From contig NC_133123.1 of assembly GCF_033568475.1 (NCBI RefSeq), positions 192,420,821-192,484,820 on the forward strand: DNA of 64,000 nt, in the 5' to 3' direction. The number at the start of each line of letters is the position of its first letter. The stretch's first letter is position 1. Shown here in pieces: positions 11,563 through 22,468 of the stretch. The translations under genes and the position numbers were made by a program. The notes under the pieces were generated by a model. That model worked only from the letters and a program-made list of their open reading frames with translations, did no database searches and was not told where the DNA came from. This DNA is from Henckelia pumila (Eukaryota; Streptophyta; Magnoliopsida; Lamiales; Gesneriaceae).

Positions 11563-12119
11563 CCTTTATATATAGGCACGAAACAGAACGAACGGAACGT
11601 TTATCCAACGGATGCAACGTTGGACCTGTTGGCGGTAAAAATTCGCGGTAAAATTTAAAACTGAGGCGGGAATGTTGGGAACGGAAACAACGTTGGTCCA
11701 ATGGACGCAACGTTGGTTGTCTTGGCGGTAAGAATTTGGCAGTAATTTTTGGCCAAAGATTTAAAATTTAGGCGGGTAAAGCTATTAACGGAATCAAAGT
11801 TAAGCGAACGTTCGAAACGTTAGAGCCGAGAACGGATGCAACATTACTTTGAACGGATGCAACGTTCGGACAGGGTATGTAAATTTCGGATTTTTCTTCT
11901 TAGAATTATAATTTAAAGATTTTATACTATATAATACACATAAAATGTGAGCTTATAATTATGAATAGATACAATTAATTTGTATTATCCAACATTAAAT
12001 TGCTCGAATTTAGTATTAAGCTCCCTCTTAATATGACATTAAATCTAAAATTATGTCTACAAGCGATTACAACTCAATCATGTCAAGTTCACCACGCAAA
12101 CGAATAAAAGTATTTTCAT
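11563..12119 (-). promoter_or_regulatory. Promoter-like spacer between Sirevirus pol and env-like ORF
   Basis: On the minus strand a TATATATAAAGG box lies at 11574-11563. Upstream of it are four copies of a motif close to AACGTTGCATCCGTT (at 11607-11621, 11701-11714, 11831-11845 and 11852-11866; plus-strand form AACGGATGCAACGTT). Related motifs lie upstream of the TATA-like box in the LTR of the same element, in inverted orientation. The remainder, to pol at 12120, is AT-rich and non-coding. Promoter function is inferred from layout only. Confidence 0.45.
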
Positions 12120-14580
12120 CTAGTGGTTTTTTAAAATATCGGAAATTTGATTTTTAGTGTCAACATATTGAAGTTCAACTTCATTTTTTTCGATGTGGTC
12201 ATGAATAATATGATGATGAATATCAATATGTTTGGTGCGCGAATGTTGAATCGGATTTTTTGTAAGACATATGGCGCTAGTTTTATCACAAAAAATAGGG
12301 ATTTTTGAAAAAGAGACGCCATAGTCGAGCAGTTGATGCTTCATCCAAAAAATTTGCGCACAACAACTATCGGCTGCCATATATTCGGCTCGGTAGTTGA
12401 TAACGCAACACAATTTTGCTTTTTGAAAAACCAAGAAACCAAAAAATTTCCTTAAAAAACAGGTTTTACTAGTGATTTTTCTATCCACCTTATATCCACC
12501 AAAGTCGTCATCATAGTAAGATTTTAAATCAAAGAAAGAATTTTTCGAATACCACAAGCAGAGATTTGGAGTATTTGAAAGATATTTGAAAATGCGTTTT
12601 AAGACGAAAAAATGTGATTCCTTTGGACATGATTGAAATTGTGCACACAAGCAAACACTAAACATAATGTCCGGCCTACTAGCAGTAGCATATAATAAGG
12701 AGGCAATCATACTAAGAAAGGAAGATTGATCTACAGGTTTACCATTTTCATCCTTGTCGAGTCTGATTGATGTGCACATTGGTGTGGATGATGATTTTGT
12801 GTTCTCCATCCCAAAATTCTTTAGAATCTCCTTTATGTATTTGCTTTGGTTCACAAAGAACCCATCCTTGCATGATTTGATTTGCAATCCGAGGAAATAG
12901 TTAAGTTCCCCAATCATGCTCATCTCAAAGTGATCCTGCATAATCTTGGAGAATTCTTGACAGAGAGATTCGTCAGTAGAACCAAAAATTATATCATCAA
13001 CATAAATTTGCACAATCAATAATCTTTGACATTTTTGTTAAATAAAGTAATGTCGATCTTTCCTCTAGAAAAACCCTTTGAAAGAAGGAAAGTAGACAAC
13101 TTTTCATACCAAGCTCTAGGAGCTTGTTTCAAACCATACAAAGCTTTGTTTAATCTATACACATGATCAGGCAATAAAGAATCGACAAAGTCATCAGGTT
13201 GTTCAATGTAAACTTTCTCTTTCAAATCACCATTTAAAAAGACACTTTTGACATCCATTTAAAATAATTTAAAATTTCTAGAGCAGGCAAAAGCAAGCAA
13301 CATGCGAATAGATTCAAGTCGGGCAACAGGAGAATATGTCTCATCATAATCAATGCCTTCTTCTTGACTATAACATTTTTCTACAAGCCTAGCTTTATTT
13401 CTAGTGATTGTACCATTCTCATCAAGTTTATTCCTAAAGTCCATTTAGTACCAAAAATATATCTATCATGCGGCCTAGGAACAAGACATCAAACATCATT
13501 ATGCTTGAATTCATTTAATTCATCTTGCATAGCAATTATCCAAGAATCATCTAATAAAGCATCAACAATACACTTAGTTTCAACATGCGAAACAAAAGCG
13601 AGATGATTGCAAATATTATTAAGAGAAGATCGAGTGGTTACTCCCTTCGAAGGACTTCCAATGATAAGATCCATAAGATGATCTTTGTGAAGCGTCCATT
13701 CCTTCGGTGGTCGAGTTTCCTCAATAGAAACATCTATATCATTCAGGCTTGAGGAAGCCATCTCTTCTTCGAGTATTTCTACATCATCGTTATTAGTACG
13801 AGAAACTACAGACATAGATTCATCAAATACAAAATTCATATATTCTTCCACAAGTAAAGTACGTTTATTAAATACTCTAAAAGCCTTACTTGAGGTAAAA
13901 TATCCGAAAATAATGCCTTTGTCAGACTTGGCATCAAAATTACCGAGGTTGTACTTACCGTTATTATGGATGTAGCATTTTGATCCAAAAGCCCGAAAAT
14001 AAGAAATGTTAGGCTTTCTCCCTCTCCATAATTCATATGGAGTTTTCTTGAGAATGGGCCTTATTGATACACGATTGATGATGTAACAGGCAGTGTTCAT
14101 TGCTTCAGCCCAAAAATATTTTGGTAGAGAATGCTCACATATCATGGTCCTCGCAATCTCCACGAGTGTCCTATTTTCCTCTCAACGACCCCGTTTTGTT
14201 GAGGAGTCCTAGGACAAGAAAAATTGTGACCGATGCCTTTCTCTTCACAAAAATTTGTAAAACTCTCATTTTGAAATTCAGTTCTGTGGTCACTACGGAT
14301 CTGTTTTATTGAATTATTTTTATCATTCTCAGCAAGTTTGACAAAAGTTTTAAAATAATCAAAGGCATCATTTTTGTGTGCTAAAAACAACGTCCACGTG
14401 AAATATGAGAAATCATCCACAATGACAAATGCATAAAGCTTTCCTCCTAGGATAGAGTTTCTCGAGGGACCACATAGATCTAGGTGGAGAAGTTCAAGGG
14501 GCATAGAAGTTGATACAAAATTTTTGCTTTTAAAAGATTCTTTTGTGTGTTTTCCAAGTTGACACGCATCACAAATAGAA
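12120..14580 (-). pseudogene. Sirevirus-type copia integrase, reverse transcriptase and RNase H, broken
   Basis: In minus-strand order: integrase zinc-region Cys pair ([11 protein letters not shown]), the integrase core with [17 protein letters not shown] and [10 protein letters not shown] (14530-14180), the GKCFI-type tail with YELWRGRKPN (about 14040), reverse transcriptase with DETYSPVARLESIRMLLA (13259-13444), [12 protein letters not shown] and [14 protein letters not shown] (13016-13258), the catalytic YVDDIIFGST (near 13000), then RNase H ending in TKHIDIHHHIIHDHIEK (near 12200). Breaks are a frameshift near 14160, a stop at 13259, a stop and shift near 13016 and the loss of everything upstream of the integrase zinc region. 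Domain order (integrase before reverse transcriptase) proves copia type. The env-like ORF downstream gives the subgroup. Confidence 0.9.
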
Positions 14581-15386
14581 TCAATACACAACCTCATACT
14601 CCCATCCTTCTTCTTTACAAACAGGACCGGGGCTCCCCAAGGAGATGCACTTGGTCGTATTTTCTTTTTATCCAATAATTCTTGGAGTTGCTCCTTTAAT
14701 TATTTCAATTCTGCTGGAGCCATTCGATATGGTGCTTTTGATATAGGTGCAGCACCGAGTACCAGATTAATCTCAAATTCCACCTCGCGGTCAGGAATTA
14801 CTCCAGGGAGTTCTTCAGGGAACACATCCGGAAACTCTTGTACTACTGGGATCTCTTCTAATGCAAGGGTAACTTCTTCCTTTATCTCACCTACAACGGC
14901 TAGATATACTTCCTCTCCACTTTTCATAGCTTTCTAAGCTTGAGAAGCAGATAAAAGAGACTTCTGCTCCTTGACTTTACCATGATAAATGACTTCATCG
15001 AGGTTTTAAGTTCGCAGTTTGACATTATTCATGCGACAATCAACTAATGCATGGTTATTTTCTAGCCAATCCATCCCTAGAATGGCATCAAACTCTACCA
15101 TGTTTAGTTGAATCAGTTCAGCTTGAAATACGTGTTCACTGATGCCAATTATGCAATATCAGTGTACCCTATGTGTTTCAATTGCTTTACTAGTGGGAGT
15201 TGCTACCCTAAAAGGTTCCACAAGTATTTCAAGAATAAGTCCTAACTTTTTAGCAAACCTCTTAGATATAAACGAATGCGTAGCACCACAATCAAACAAC
15301 ACATAAGTAGTAGATTGATTGATTAAGATGGTACCTGTCACGACATCGTTAGATTTTCCTGCCTCCTCTTGAGTTAGGGAAAACAC
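14581..15386 (-). pseudogene. Gypsy protease and start of reverse transcriptase, truncated
   Basis: The protease segment (15159-15386) contains VLFDCGATHSFIS, the aspartic protease active site with Cys in place of the usual Ser (DSGA). A stop near 15159 follows. Next are [12 protein letters not shown] and the [15 protein letters not shown] segment (14700-14927), then [20 protein letters not shown] and LCID at 14675-14583, the N-terminal reverse transcriptase block. At about 14580 the frame passes directly into copia integrase, giving one 177-codon open frame (14142-14675) of mixed origin. The rest of the gypsy pol is missing. Gag lies upstream in the right place. Confidence 0.88.
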
Positions 15387-15449
15387 ACGTGCGTTAGGCT
15401 TATTCTCCTTGTGAACCTTTGGTTTGTTGAATGTAGCATCTACATTTGA

Positions 15450-16468
15450 TCATGTCCCTCTCTTCACTGGCTCGGGACATTCAGCAATTCTGTGTCCAAG
15501 CTTCCCACAATTAAAGCATGCTCCAGACTTCTTCCGAAATTCTCCAGGATGACGAGTATTGCAGGTACGGAACATCTTGGCTTCTTGATAGTTTGAGCCG
15601 GTAAAAGTGTTCTTGGTTACTCCACTAGCCTGATTGTGTTTCTTGTACGGTTGATTTCCTTGAAAAGATTGGCCAGAGAGAGGCCTCTTATTCTTCTTTT
15701 CATCTTCCCTTCGCTTGATGTCGGTCTCAGCTTGAATTTCTGCTCCCATTAGATCGACGAAGCTTGTGGCATGGTATAGTGTTAACACTGTCTGAATACG
15801 GCTGTTTAAACCCCGTTTGAAACGGTGCATCTTCAAAATATCATCCGCAATAATCGTAGGATCATATGTCCCAAGTGAGTTTAATTTTGATTTGTATTCA
15901 ACCACTGACATATACGGAGCTTGAGTAAAACTTTCAAACTCACTCAATTTCTGTATTTTAACTTCAGCTGGATAGTATTGTTTCAAGAACGTATCCTTAA
16001 ATTTTTGCCACGTGATTGGACCAGCTGCTATCATAGGTGGTGAAACTGCCTCCCACCACTTGGCTACTTTTTCTTCCAATAAGGGTGTCACTACATCCAC
16101 CTTAAACTCATCAGGGATCTCTAGTAGGCGGAGTTGAGTCTCGATATTCTTGAGCCAATATTGGCCAACCTCAGGATCTGGATCTCCTTTAAAGGTTTGG
16201 GCTCGATTCTTTCTCAGTGACTCGTAATGAAACTCACTCCATGCACTTGTGGTACTGCATGTGGTGGTGTATTGCCATTGGTAGGCGGGTTTCCCAACCC
16301 TTGAAGGGTGTTAGCTACAATGGCTGCTATAGCCGCCAAGTCAGCATGATTTAGGCCTAACCCTGGTGGAGGTGGTGGAGGCGGCGGCGGTGGATGGTTC
16401 CCTTCATTGTTGTTGTTGCGGTTTCTATAGCAGGGGTTACAGTTGTTGCGTACAGGTCTCTTGTCCAT
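15450..16468 (-). pseudogene. Gypsy gag with CCHC zinc knuckle, one frameshift
   Basis: The frame starts MDKRPVRNN at 16468, passes a long proline run (PPPPPPPPPP) and GLNHADLAAIAAIVANTLQ, and shifts frame near 16220. It then continues through the capsid-like domain (VAKWWEAVSPPMI, FKDTFLKQYYPAEV, YKSKLNSL; 15700-16100) to a perfect zinc knuckle, CFNCGKLGHRIAEC (C-x2-C-x4-H-x4-C, about 15470-15515), which binds the genomic RNA. The total is about 340 codons, normal for a plant gypsy gag. It is the structural protein of the left member of the tandem gypsy pair. Confidence 0.88.
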
Positions 16469-16685
16469 GTCCTACAAACGTATAAGTTTCTAAGATTCTG
16501 ATAGATTTATGGATTAGAAGCATAACTGAACAAGTTGGACACATAGATAAACAAAAGACCATTCATTGAATTTCAGAATAACAACTGAATTGAAATAACA
16601 ACTGATAGTTTTGGAATTTAAAGCAAGAACTGAATTGAAAATAAGTGACAAGGAAACATAGCTGAACAAAAACTAATTCATCCGT

Positions 16686-17194
16686 ACTAATCTAAGTCTA
16701 TAACTTCTCCATCCCCCATAGCTTCGATGGGCTCCTTCTCAACCTCTATCTCTTTCGGATCCTCCTCGGAATCCTATTCTTGCAGTTGATTTATGGTCTA
16801 GAGTAGAATGGAATTATGATTATTCAAGTTTGCCACTGTACCCTACAACTGCTGGACTTGAGCTTCCAGCTGTTGGATGCGATCTCGCATCTGTTGACGA
16901 CTCTGCACCTGTTCGGCACAGGACTGCTGCCTCAACTGCTTCTCATGATCCACTTGTTTAGTCAAGTGGCTAACAACACCAGATAGCTATTCTATGGTGT
17001 CCTGTGTTGTCCCCGATCTATCTTTCGTCTGCTTATGCTCTATCTCGGTTGCCTCCATTTTTCCTTTCATCTAGTTATGCTCCTCTTCAGACTTAATCAC
17101 TTGGTTGCGCAGAGCTTCTTCACGGAAGTGATTAAAGTCCATGTCATCACGGAGGTATATGTTATCCCCCTCACTTGCTCTAACTCATAGAATT
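16686..17194 (-). pseudogene. Coiled-coil ORF upstream of gag (3' part), five TAG stops
   Basis: On the minus strand a single frame runs from about 17160 (DDMDFNHFREEALRNQ) to a terminal TAG at 16688-16686, with an acidic end (DSEEDPKEIEVEKEPIEAMG, then DGEVIDLD). The middle is rich in Gln, Glu and Lys with heptad-like spacing, as in a coiled coil. Five internal stops interrupt the frame; all five are TAG. The 5' part of the ORF lies at 21885-22043, beyond the CACTA insertion. A separate ORF upstream of gag is unusual in gypsy elements. I do not recognise a named family. Confidence 0.55.
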
Positions 17195-17800
17195 CACTAG
17201 TAGAAAAGTTGCAAAAGACTTCGGTTATTAACTGAAGTCGTAGATAGATAATTACCGAAGTAGTGTCACGTGAAGTAATAGGTACCTTTTTACTTCGCGT
17301 TATAACCGAAGTCGTAGCCCAAAAATTACCGAAGTCTTTGGTCGGTTTATGGAGCCAAAACCGGTTCAGGATTGGGCCGATGCCGAAGTAAAAACATATC
17401 TTTTACTTCGGTGATTTCATTAATTAACGAAGTAAAAAAAGTTCATTTACTTCGTTAATTCCATAAATTTTCGAAGTAAAAAATATGTTTGTACATCATC
17501 GATTAATGAAATTGCCAAAGTAAAAGATATGATTACACTTTGGAAATGAGAGTAATTGAAGAAGTAGAAGAAAGTCTTTTACTTCGACAATTTTTCTAAT
17601 CGACAAAGTAATAGAAGACATATAACTGCAGCATTTACATTGACTGATAAAGTAAATGTTTTATTTAACTTCACAGGTTATGTATTGTGGTAAAGTAATT
17701 AATTCTAATGACTTCATTGCTACGATATTATGGTGAAGTAAATTATTTCTTTAACTTCACTATTTAATTTTAGTAAAGTAACATATGTTCACTTCATTAA

Positions 17801-18944
17801 AATTTATATACAATAATGACACGATATAAATATATTTTTGAAACTTAAAATAGACTAATAAGGTTCATAAATTATCTATATCAAAACAATGAACACCCAT
17901 AAATTAATCGACAAGTATATCCACCAAAATAACCCAAAAATATGCATGTATTCACAATTATTTCCACAAAACTAAAAGTGTATCTATTTAGACAAAACAA
18001 AGTATTATCTCAACGTGCATGACACATTTAGGCACCTACATAGGAGTCAACAAATTCACTTCATTCACTTCTAACTTCATCAAATTGATCTTTGATCTTT
18101 GCTGTAATATTGGTCTTTGTTGGATCTGCAAACTAAAATGTAAAAAAAAAAAAAGCTCAATATCAATAGGAATGTCATCATCTTCAGGAAACAAGTAAAC
18201 ATGTACTGTTTTCTTGGTGAAGTCAATTGAAGGTAAAAAAAAAATCTACGAGATTGTAGGCTTGATACATAAGATGATACATGTTTCATGAAATGTATCC
18301 TATATAAATATTTTACTCACAATAATTGTATGAACTTTGATGTGCTAGATAGTAGTTTACAAACACACAAGAATTTGATGTATGCAAATATAAAAATATG
18401 TAATGAAATATACCCTTGATCAGCTGCATATCCTTTATTGATTCATTGCACTAATGATCAGTCTCTCCATTAACTCGAATTAATATGAATTTTATATAAG
18501 TCTCAAAATTCTCGAATAGCAAGTCATGTATTCCATTACACTTGCTCTTCCAACGGAAAATCAATTGTGTTTTTCTAGTTTATTCATAAAAAACTAATAA
18601 TCACACAAAATCTGTTGAGAATTTCAAAATTGAACTAACGAGAACTATATGGTTACATGACTCCAGGCTAAGGACACTCTCAGGTGACAAAAAAGAGCAC
18701 GAAAAAATTTACAAAACAGAAAATAAAAACAAAAACAGATGCATTCAATACACCAACAAGTGCACATCAAATCATCACTTTTATCCAAAATAGGTAGTAA
18801 AATCAAATGGAAGCAGCAGAGCTACAAAATGTATCATTTTACCGTGAAGATGTTCCAGACCCACTCAGTGTCGTCTTCTCTAGTAATTTTAGGCCCCGTG
18901 AAAAATCATGGTAATAAGCATCCTAGATTAGAGAGATTGGAATG
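17801..18944. other. CACTA interior, no recognisable gene
   Basis: AT-rich sequence between the left subterminal repeats and the ADP/ATP carrier fragment. Short open frames exist on both strands, but none shows a motif I recognise. It may contain captured intron or untranslated sequence. Confidence 0.4.
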
Positions 18945-19489
18945 GATCTGAGTGAATGCATCCATTGAGCTCGTGTACTTCACCGCCTCACCAGACGTCA
19001 TCATCATTCTTCTGTGAACTGTGTCGATAGGATATGAGGCAAGACCAGCACCGTTTGTGATCACTCAACCAAGCCCAAAACTGGACAAGAAACTGTCCTG
19101 TGTATATATATTAACGAATGAATTAAAAAGATGCCAAAACAATATATATATATAACTAGCAAGCAAACAATGCTATATATTGCTAACCTCTAGGGATCCA
19201 GTGAGGACAAGAGACTTGAGAGAATCATATATTCCAAAGTACAAACCACGGTAAACAATAATGCCAAAAAATGAACAGTGAATCCACATTAAAGACCAGC
19301 AATACCATTAGATTTCAAAGTCTTTCTGTAAACATCCACCAATCCATTGAATTGCCTCTCACCACCTCCCTTCTTTGCAGCTTTGGAATCATTAGCAAGA
19401 CCTGTATGGGCATAATCCAAGGAATACACAAAAATCAGTGATGAAACTCCAGCAGCACCCCCAGATGCAATATTGCATGTCAATAAAAA
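18945..19489 (-). pseudogene. Captured fragment of a mitochondrial ADP/ATP carrier
   Basis: The minus-strand exon at 19489-19188 gives [20 protein letters not shown], then [20 protein letters not shown] and [17 protein letters not shown]. The next exon (19097-about 18945) gives [20 protein letters not shown] and [13 protein letters not shown]. These match the plant ADP/ATP translocase, the inner-membrane exchanger of ADP and ATP. Its RRRMMM signature is here HRRMMM. The 90-base gap at 19187-19098 has GT...AG ends, and an AG acceptor lies at 19491-19490, so genomic DNA rather than cDNA was captured. A TGA replaces a conserved Trp after FGLG, and there is at least one more stop. Only the middle of the protein is present. 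It lies inside the CACTA element and is a transduplicated pseudogene. Confidence 0.88.
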
Positions 19490-19820
19490 CTGAAAAATAA
19501 GAGGAATGACTGTACAAAAGGAAGACCGGAGATAATCCTTTCACAAGTTAGTCTATTTATCAAAAAAAATATAACAAAACAAAATCAAATCATAGATGGG
19601 TGAAAACGAATGCCTTTAATGTCAAATAAAGGCTAACAATGTACGAAGTCAAGTCTATCTGCACCAAAAACATAATCTCGTCACTTAAATTATGAGAAAA
19701 ACACAAAACAGATGTGGGAATAAACATATCATTCTCCTGAAATTCTACAAAAACTGTTTCAGAGAATAGCGTGTCAATACAATCAAAGCATAATCAACTG
19801 AGGAAGAGAAGAATGAAAAA

Positions 19821-20847
19821 TCGAAACAGGGGATTTGTTTGAACCAAAGGAAATATACTTTGGAGCTACATTCTGAAGCAGGTTTATCTGGAGCCAAGCC
19901 ATATGACATACCTATGGAGCAGAACTTAAAGCTTACAAGCAAAGAATATGATGAAAGCTTTGAACAAAAAGATTTTGTTGACACATTACTAGATGATCCA
20001 GGTTCCTTCAGGAGATTAATTGGCAGATTGATATACTTAACAGTGACAAGGCCAGATATTTGTTATGTTGTACAATCATTGAGTCAATTTATTCAAGCTC
20101 CCAAGGAATCTCGTATGGATGCAGCAGTTAGAATCTTAAAATACTTGAAGTCAGCACCTGGTCTAGGAATTTTGTTATCATCCCAGGGACCTTGTTCATT
20201 GAAAGCTTTTTGTGATTCGGATTGGGGGACCTGCCCGATGAGTATAAAGTCTGTTACAGGGTACTGCATTAAGTTTGGAGAATCATTAATCTCTTTGAAA
20301 ACTAAAAAGCAAAGTACGGTATCAAGGTCATCAGCAGAGGTAGAATATAGAGCGATGGCAAGCACTACTTGCGAAATAACTTGGATAATGGGATTGATGA
20401 AAGAGATGGGAATGAATTTGTCACAACCAACAACATTATACTGTGACAACACATCAGCTTTACACATAGCAGCAAACCCCATATATCATGAGAGAACCAA
20501 GCATATAGACATCGACTGCCACATAGTGAGGGAAAAAGTTCAAGATAAAGTAATCAAAACTGCATATATTCCAACGGATCAGCAGCAAGCAGACATATTC
20601 ACGAAGGCTTTAGGAAAATCACAACATGGCTACTTATTGGGCAAGCTTGGCACAATAAATATATACCAAGCTTGAGGGGGAGTGTTGAGAGTTGCATTTG
20701 TAATATTATTTTTTATAAAGCGTGTAAACATTTTTGTAAAGGTATAAATAGGTGGTAGTTAGTTAGATTAATATTGTAACAATCACTTTCTCAATAACAA
20801 TCAATCAATGAAAAGGAATTATTCTCCAGAAATGCAGTTTTTCAACA
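19821..20847 (+). pseudogene. 5'-truncated copia element: end of RT, RNase H and 3' LTR
   Basis: An open frame (19839-20675, 278 codons) covers the C-terminal reverse transcriptase (LIGRLIYLTVTRPDICYVVQ) and the complete copia RNase H (YCDNTSALHIAANPIYHERT, KHIDIDCHIVRE). It is followed by the polypurine tract TTGAGGGGGAG and a short LTR, TGTTGAGAG...TTCAACA, at 20683-20847 (165 bp). The frame has no stops, but everything upstream of about 19821 is missing and there is no 5' LTR. It sits within the CACTA element, either inserted there and then truncated or captured with it. Confidence 0.88.
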
Positions 20848-21639
20848 GATATCAATCGAGATTTTACCTAGCACTCAGCATGGACGATTTGGCACACCAA
20901 ATCTCTCAAGAATCCCCAAAACTTAGTAGCTTTATCCACCCTCTTAGAACCAGAGAACCTTTAATGAGCTTAGTGCACATAATCACAACAACTTTGTGAC
21001 TCGAGCTCACCATGCTCTGATTGGAAAACAAAGAAAGCATAAATGAACGATACTTCACAGGCTCATAGCATAATTCACAAAAAATCTGACACAATCCAAA
21101 AGAATCGAGCCATTATAATTTCCAACATTTTTTTCCTTACATCGTTGCATAGCATTGCCTCTGTTCTTCGCCGAGAGCTCCAAATCGGCCTTGGTTACTG
21201 CAGGAGTAACATTTTCACTCTTAATCAAAATAGATTGATATGTGAACTGGACCATGTTCTCTCCCACCTCCATAGCCATCGTAGCTCAAAAAATAGTCCA
21301 GGGTTTGAATAAAGCCTTTAATCGAGCAAACACGACTAACAAAGTGGACGAAATTGCAAGGAAGAATGTTGCACAGTTCTGTTTGCGACAGGGCTTCAGT
21401 CGCACTGTTCTTGAGATCCAAACTCGATCCAGGCCATAACCAAGGTCTTGAGTCACTGAGGTATCATCTAGGGTGGTCGCGGTTCAGTTCCCACCGGTGT
21501 AGGAGCAACGATGGTGGTAGATTTGTGGAGGAACGAGAGTGACGGGAAAAGGATTTCTAACATAACAAAACAACCCTAAAAAAGAGTGCAGAGTAAGTGA
21601 GAAGAAGCATAGTAAAAGACGTGAATAAAAACGATCGAG
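20848..21639 (-). other. CACTA interior: possible captured segment of unknown origin
   Basis: The region has higher GC content than the surrounding subterminal repeats. It holds a minus-strand open frame (21055-21279) starting MAMEVGENMVQFTYQ with no motif I recognise, plus overlapping shorter frames on both strands. It may be a second captured host fragment, but I cannot name it. Confidence 0.3.
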
Positions 21640-21884
21640 ATTCTAAACATATCATTCTATTACTTCATCAAAAACAAATTAAAATTTTTATTTTCATATT
21701 TTTACTTCATCAAAAAAAACTCACTTCAAATTTAAGCGAAGCCCGTTTTTTTAAAATTCATGAAGTCTAAAGTGCATTTTACTTCGTTAATTTTATAACC
21801 AAAGTAAATAACTATGTATTACTTCGGTAATAGTGATTGCCAAAGTAAAAACTAGCGAAGCAAAATATGGAAATTCTACTAGTG

Positions 21885-22468
21885 GAAGTATTTGTTGGTC
21901 CTCTTATCCCACTCTCGCTGCTCATGCCTAGTAGTAACAACTTGAGCACAAAGACGTGTAATCCTATGCTTCTGGTTATAAATAACCAGTTGCTTCATGC
22001 GAAAGATGGAATGGGCACGGGTACAAGGAAAACTTGGTGCCATTTCCTGAAAGAAAACAAATGGAAAGGTAAGGCTTAGAACAAAATATCAGAAATTAAA
22101 CAACACATGAACTGTTTCAATAATTACAAACGAAACGGGACTTTTCGGAAAAATTTTCCACAAATGGAAAATTTTGAGATTTTTAGTTGAGCTAAAAGTG
22201 TCGATTGTGAGGATCGTGACACAATCAACGGAATTGGATTTCGAGTTTTCTATAAAAAGTTATAAGCATTCTAAATCTTTCCTAAAAAGAAAAAAAAACG
22301 ATTTCGGAGGCCTAAACGATTGAGTTCGGCCGAAATAAGGGTTTCGATTTGTGAGATCGTTTCGGAGGGGACTACATTGGCCTTTTGGCCTACTATGAGA
22401 AAATGTCAAAACTTTTCTAAGGAATTCCCACCCAGATTATGAACTTGGCGGCTCAGATACCAAAAAAA
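21885..22468 (-). other. Gypsy leader: primer-binding site and 5' part of the coiled-coil ORF
   Basis: The minus strand next to the LTR reads TGGTATCTGAGC (22462-22451), one mismatch from the initiator-Met primer-binding site TGGTATCAGAGC. A leader of about 400 bases follows. The ATG at 22043 then opens a frame with basic residues (MAPSFPCTRAHSIFRMKQLV, then HEQREWDKRTNKYF) reaching the CACTA insertion. With the CACTA element removed it leads towards the coiled-coil frame at 17194-16686, with at least one frameshift. Confidence 0.65.

Larger units (their letters stand above)
17195..21884. mobile_element. CACTA (En/Spm-type) element, non-autonomous, with captured sequence
   Basis: The left end reads CACTAGTAGAAAAG and the right end is the inverse CTACTAGTG, giving CACTAGTAGAA terminal inverted repeats. 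Subterminal regions (17225-17800 and about 21640-21880) hold many direct and inverted copies of ACTTCGGT / ACCGAAGT-like repeats, as in plant CACTA elements. No transposase is recognisable. Inside are an ADP/ATP carrier fragment, a truncated copia fragment and an unidentified segment. GAA occurs on both flanks, but on the left two extra T bases separate it from the terminus, so the 3-bp duplication is imperfect. The element sits in the leader ORF of the left gypsy element. Confidence 0.87.
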
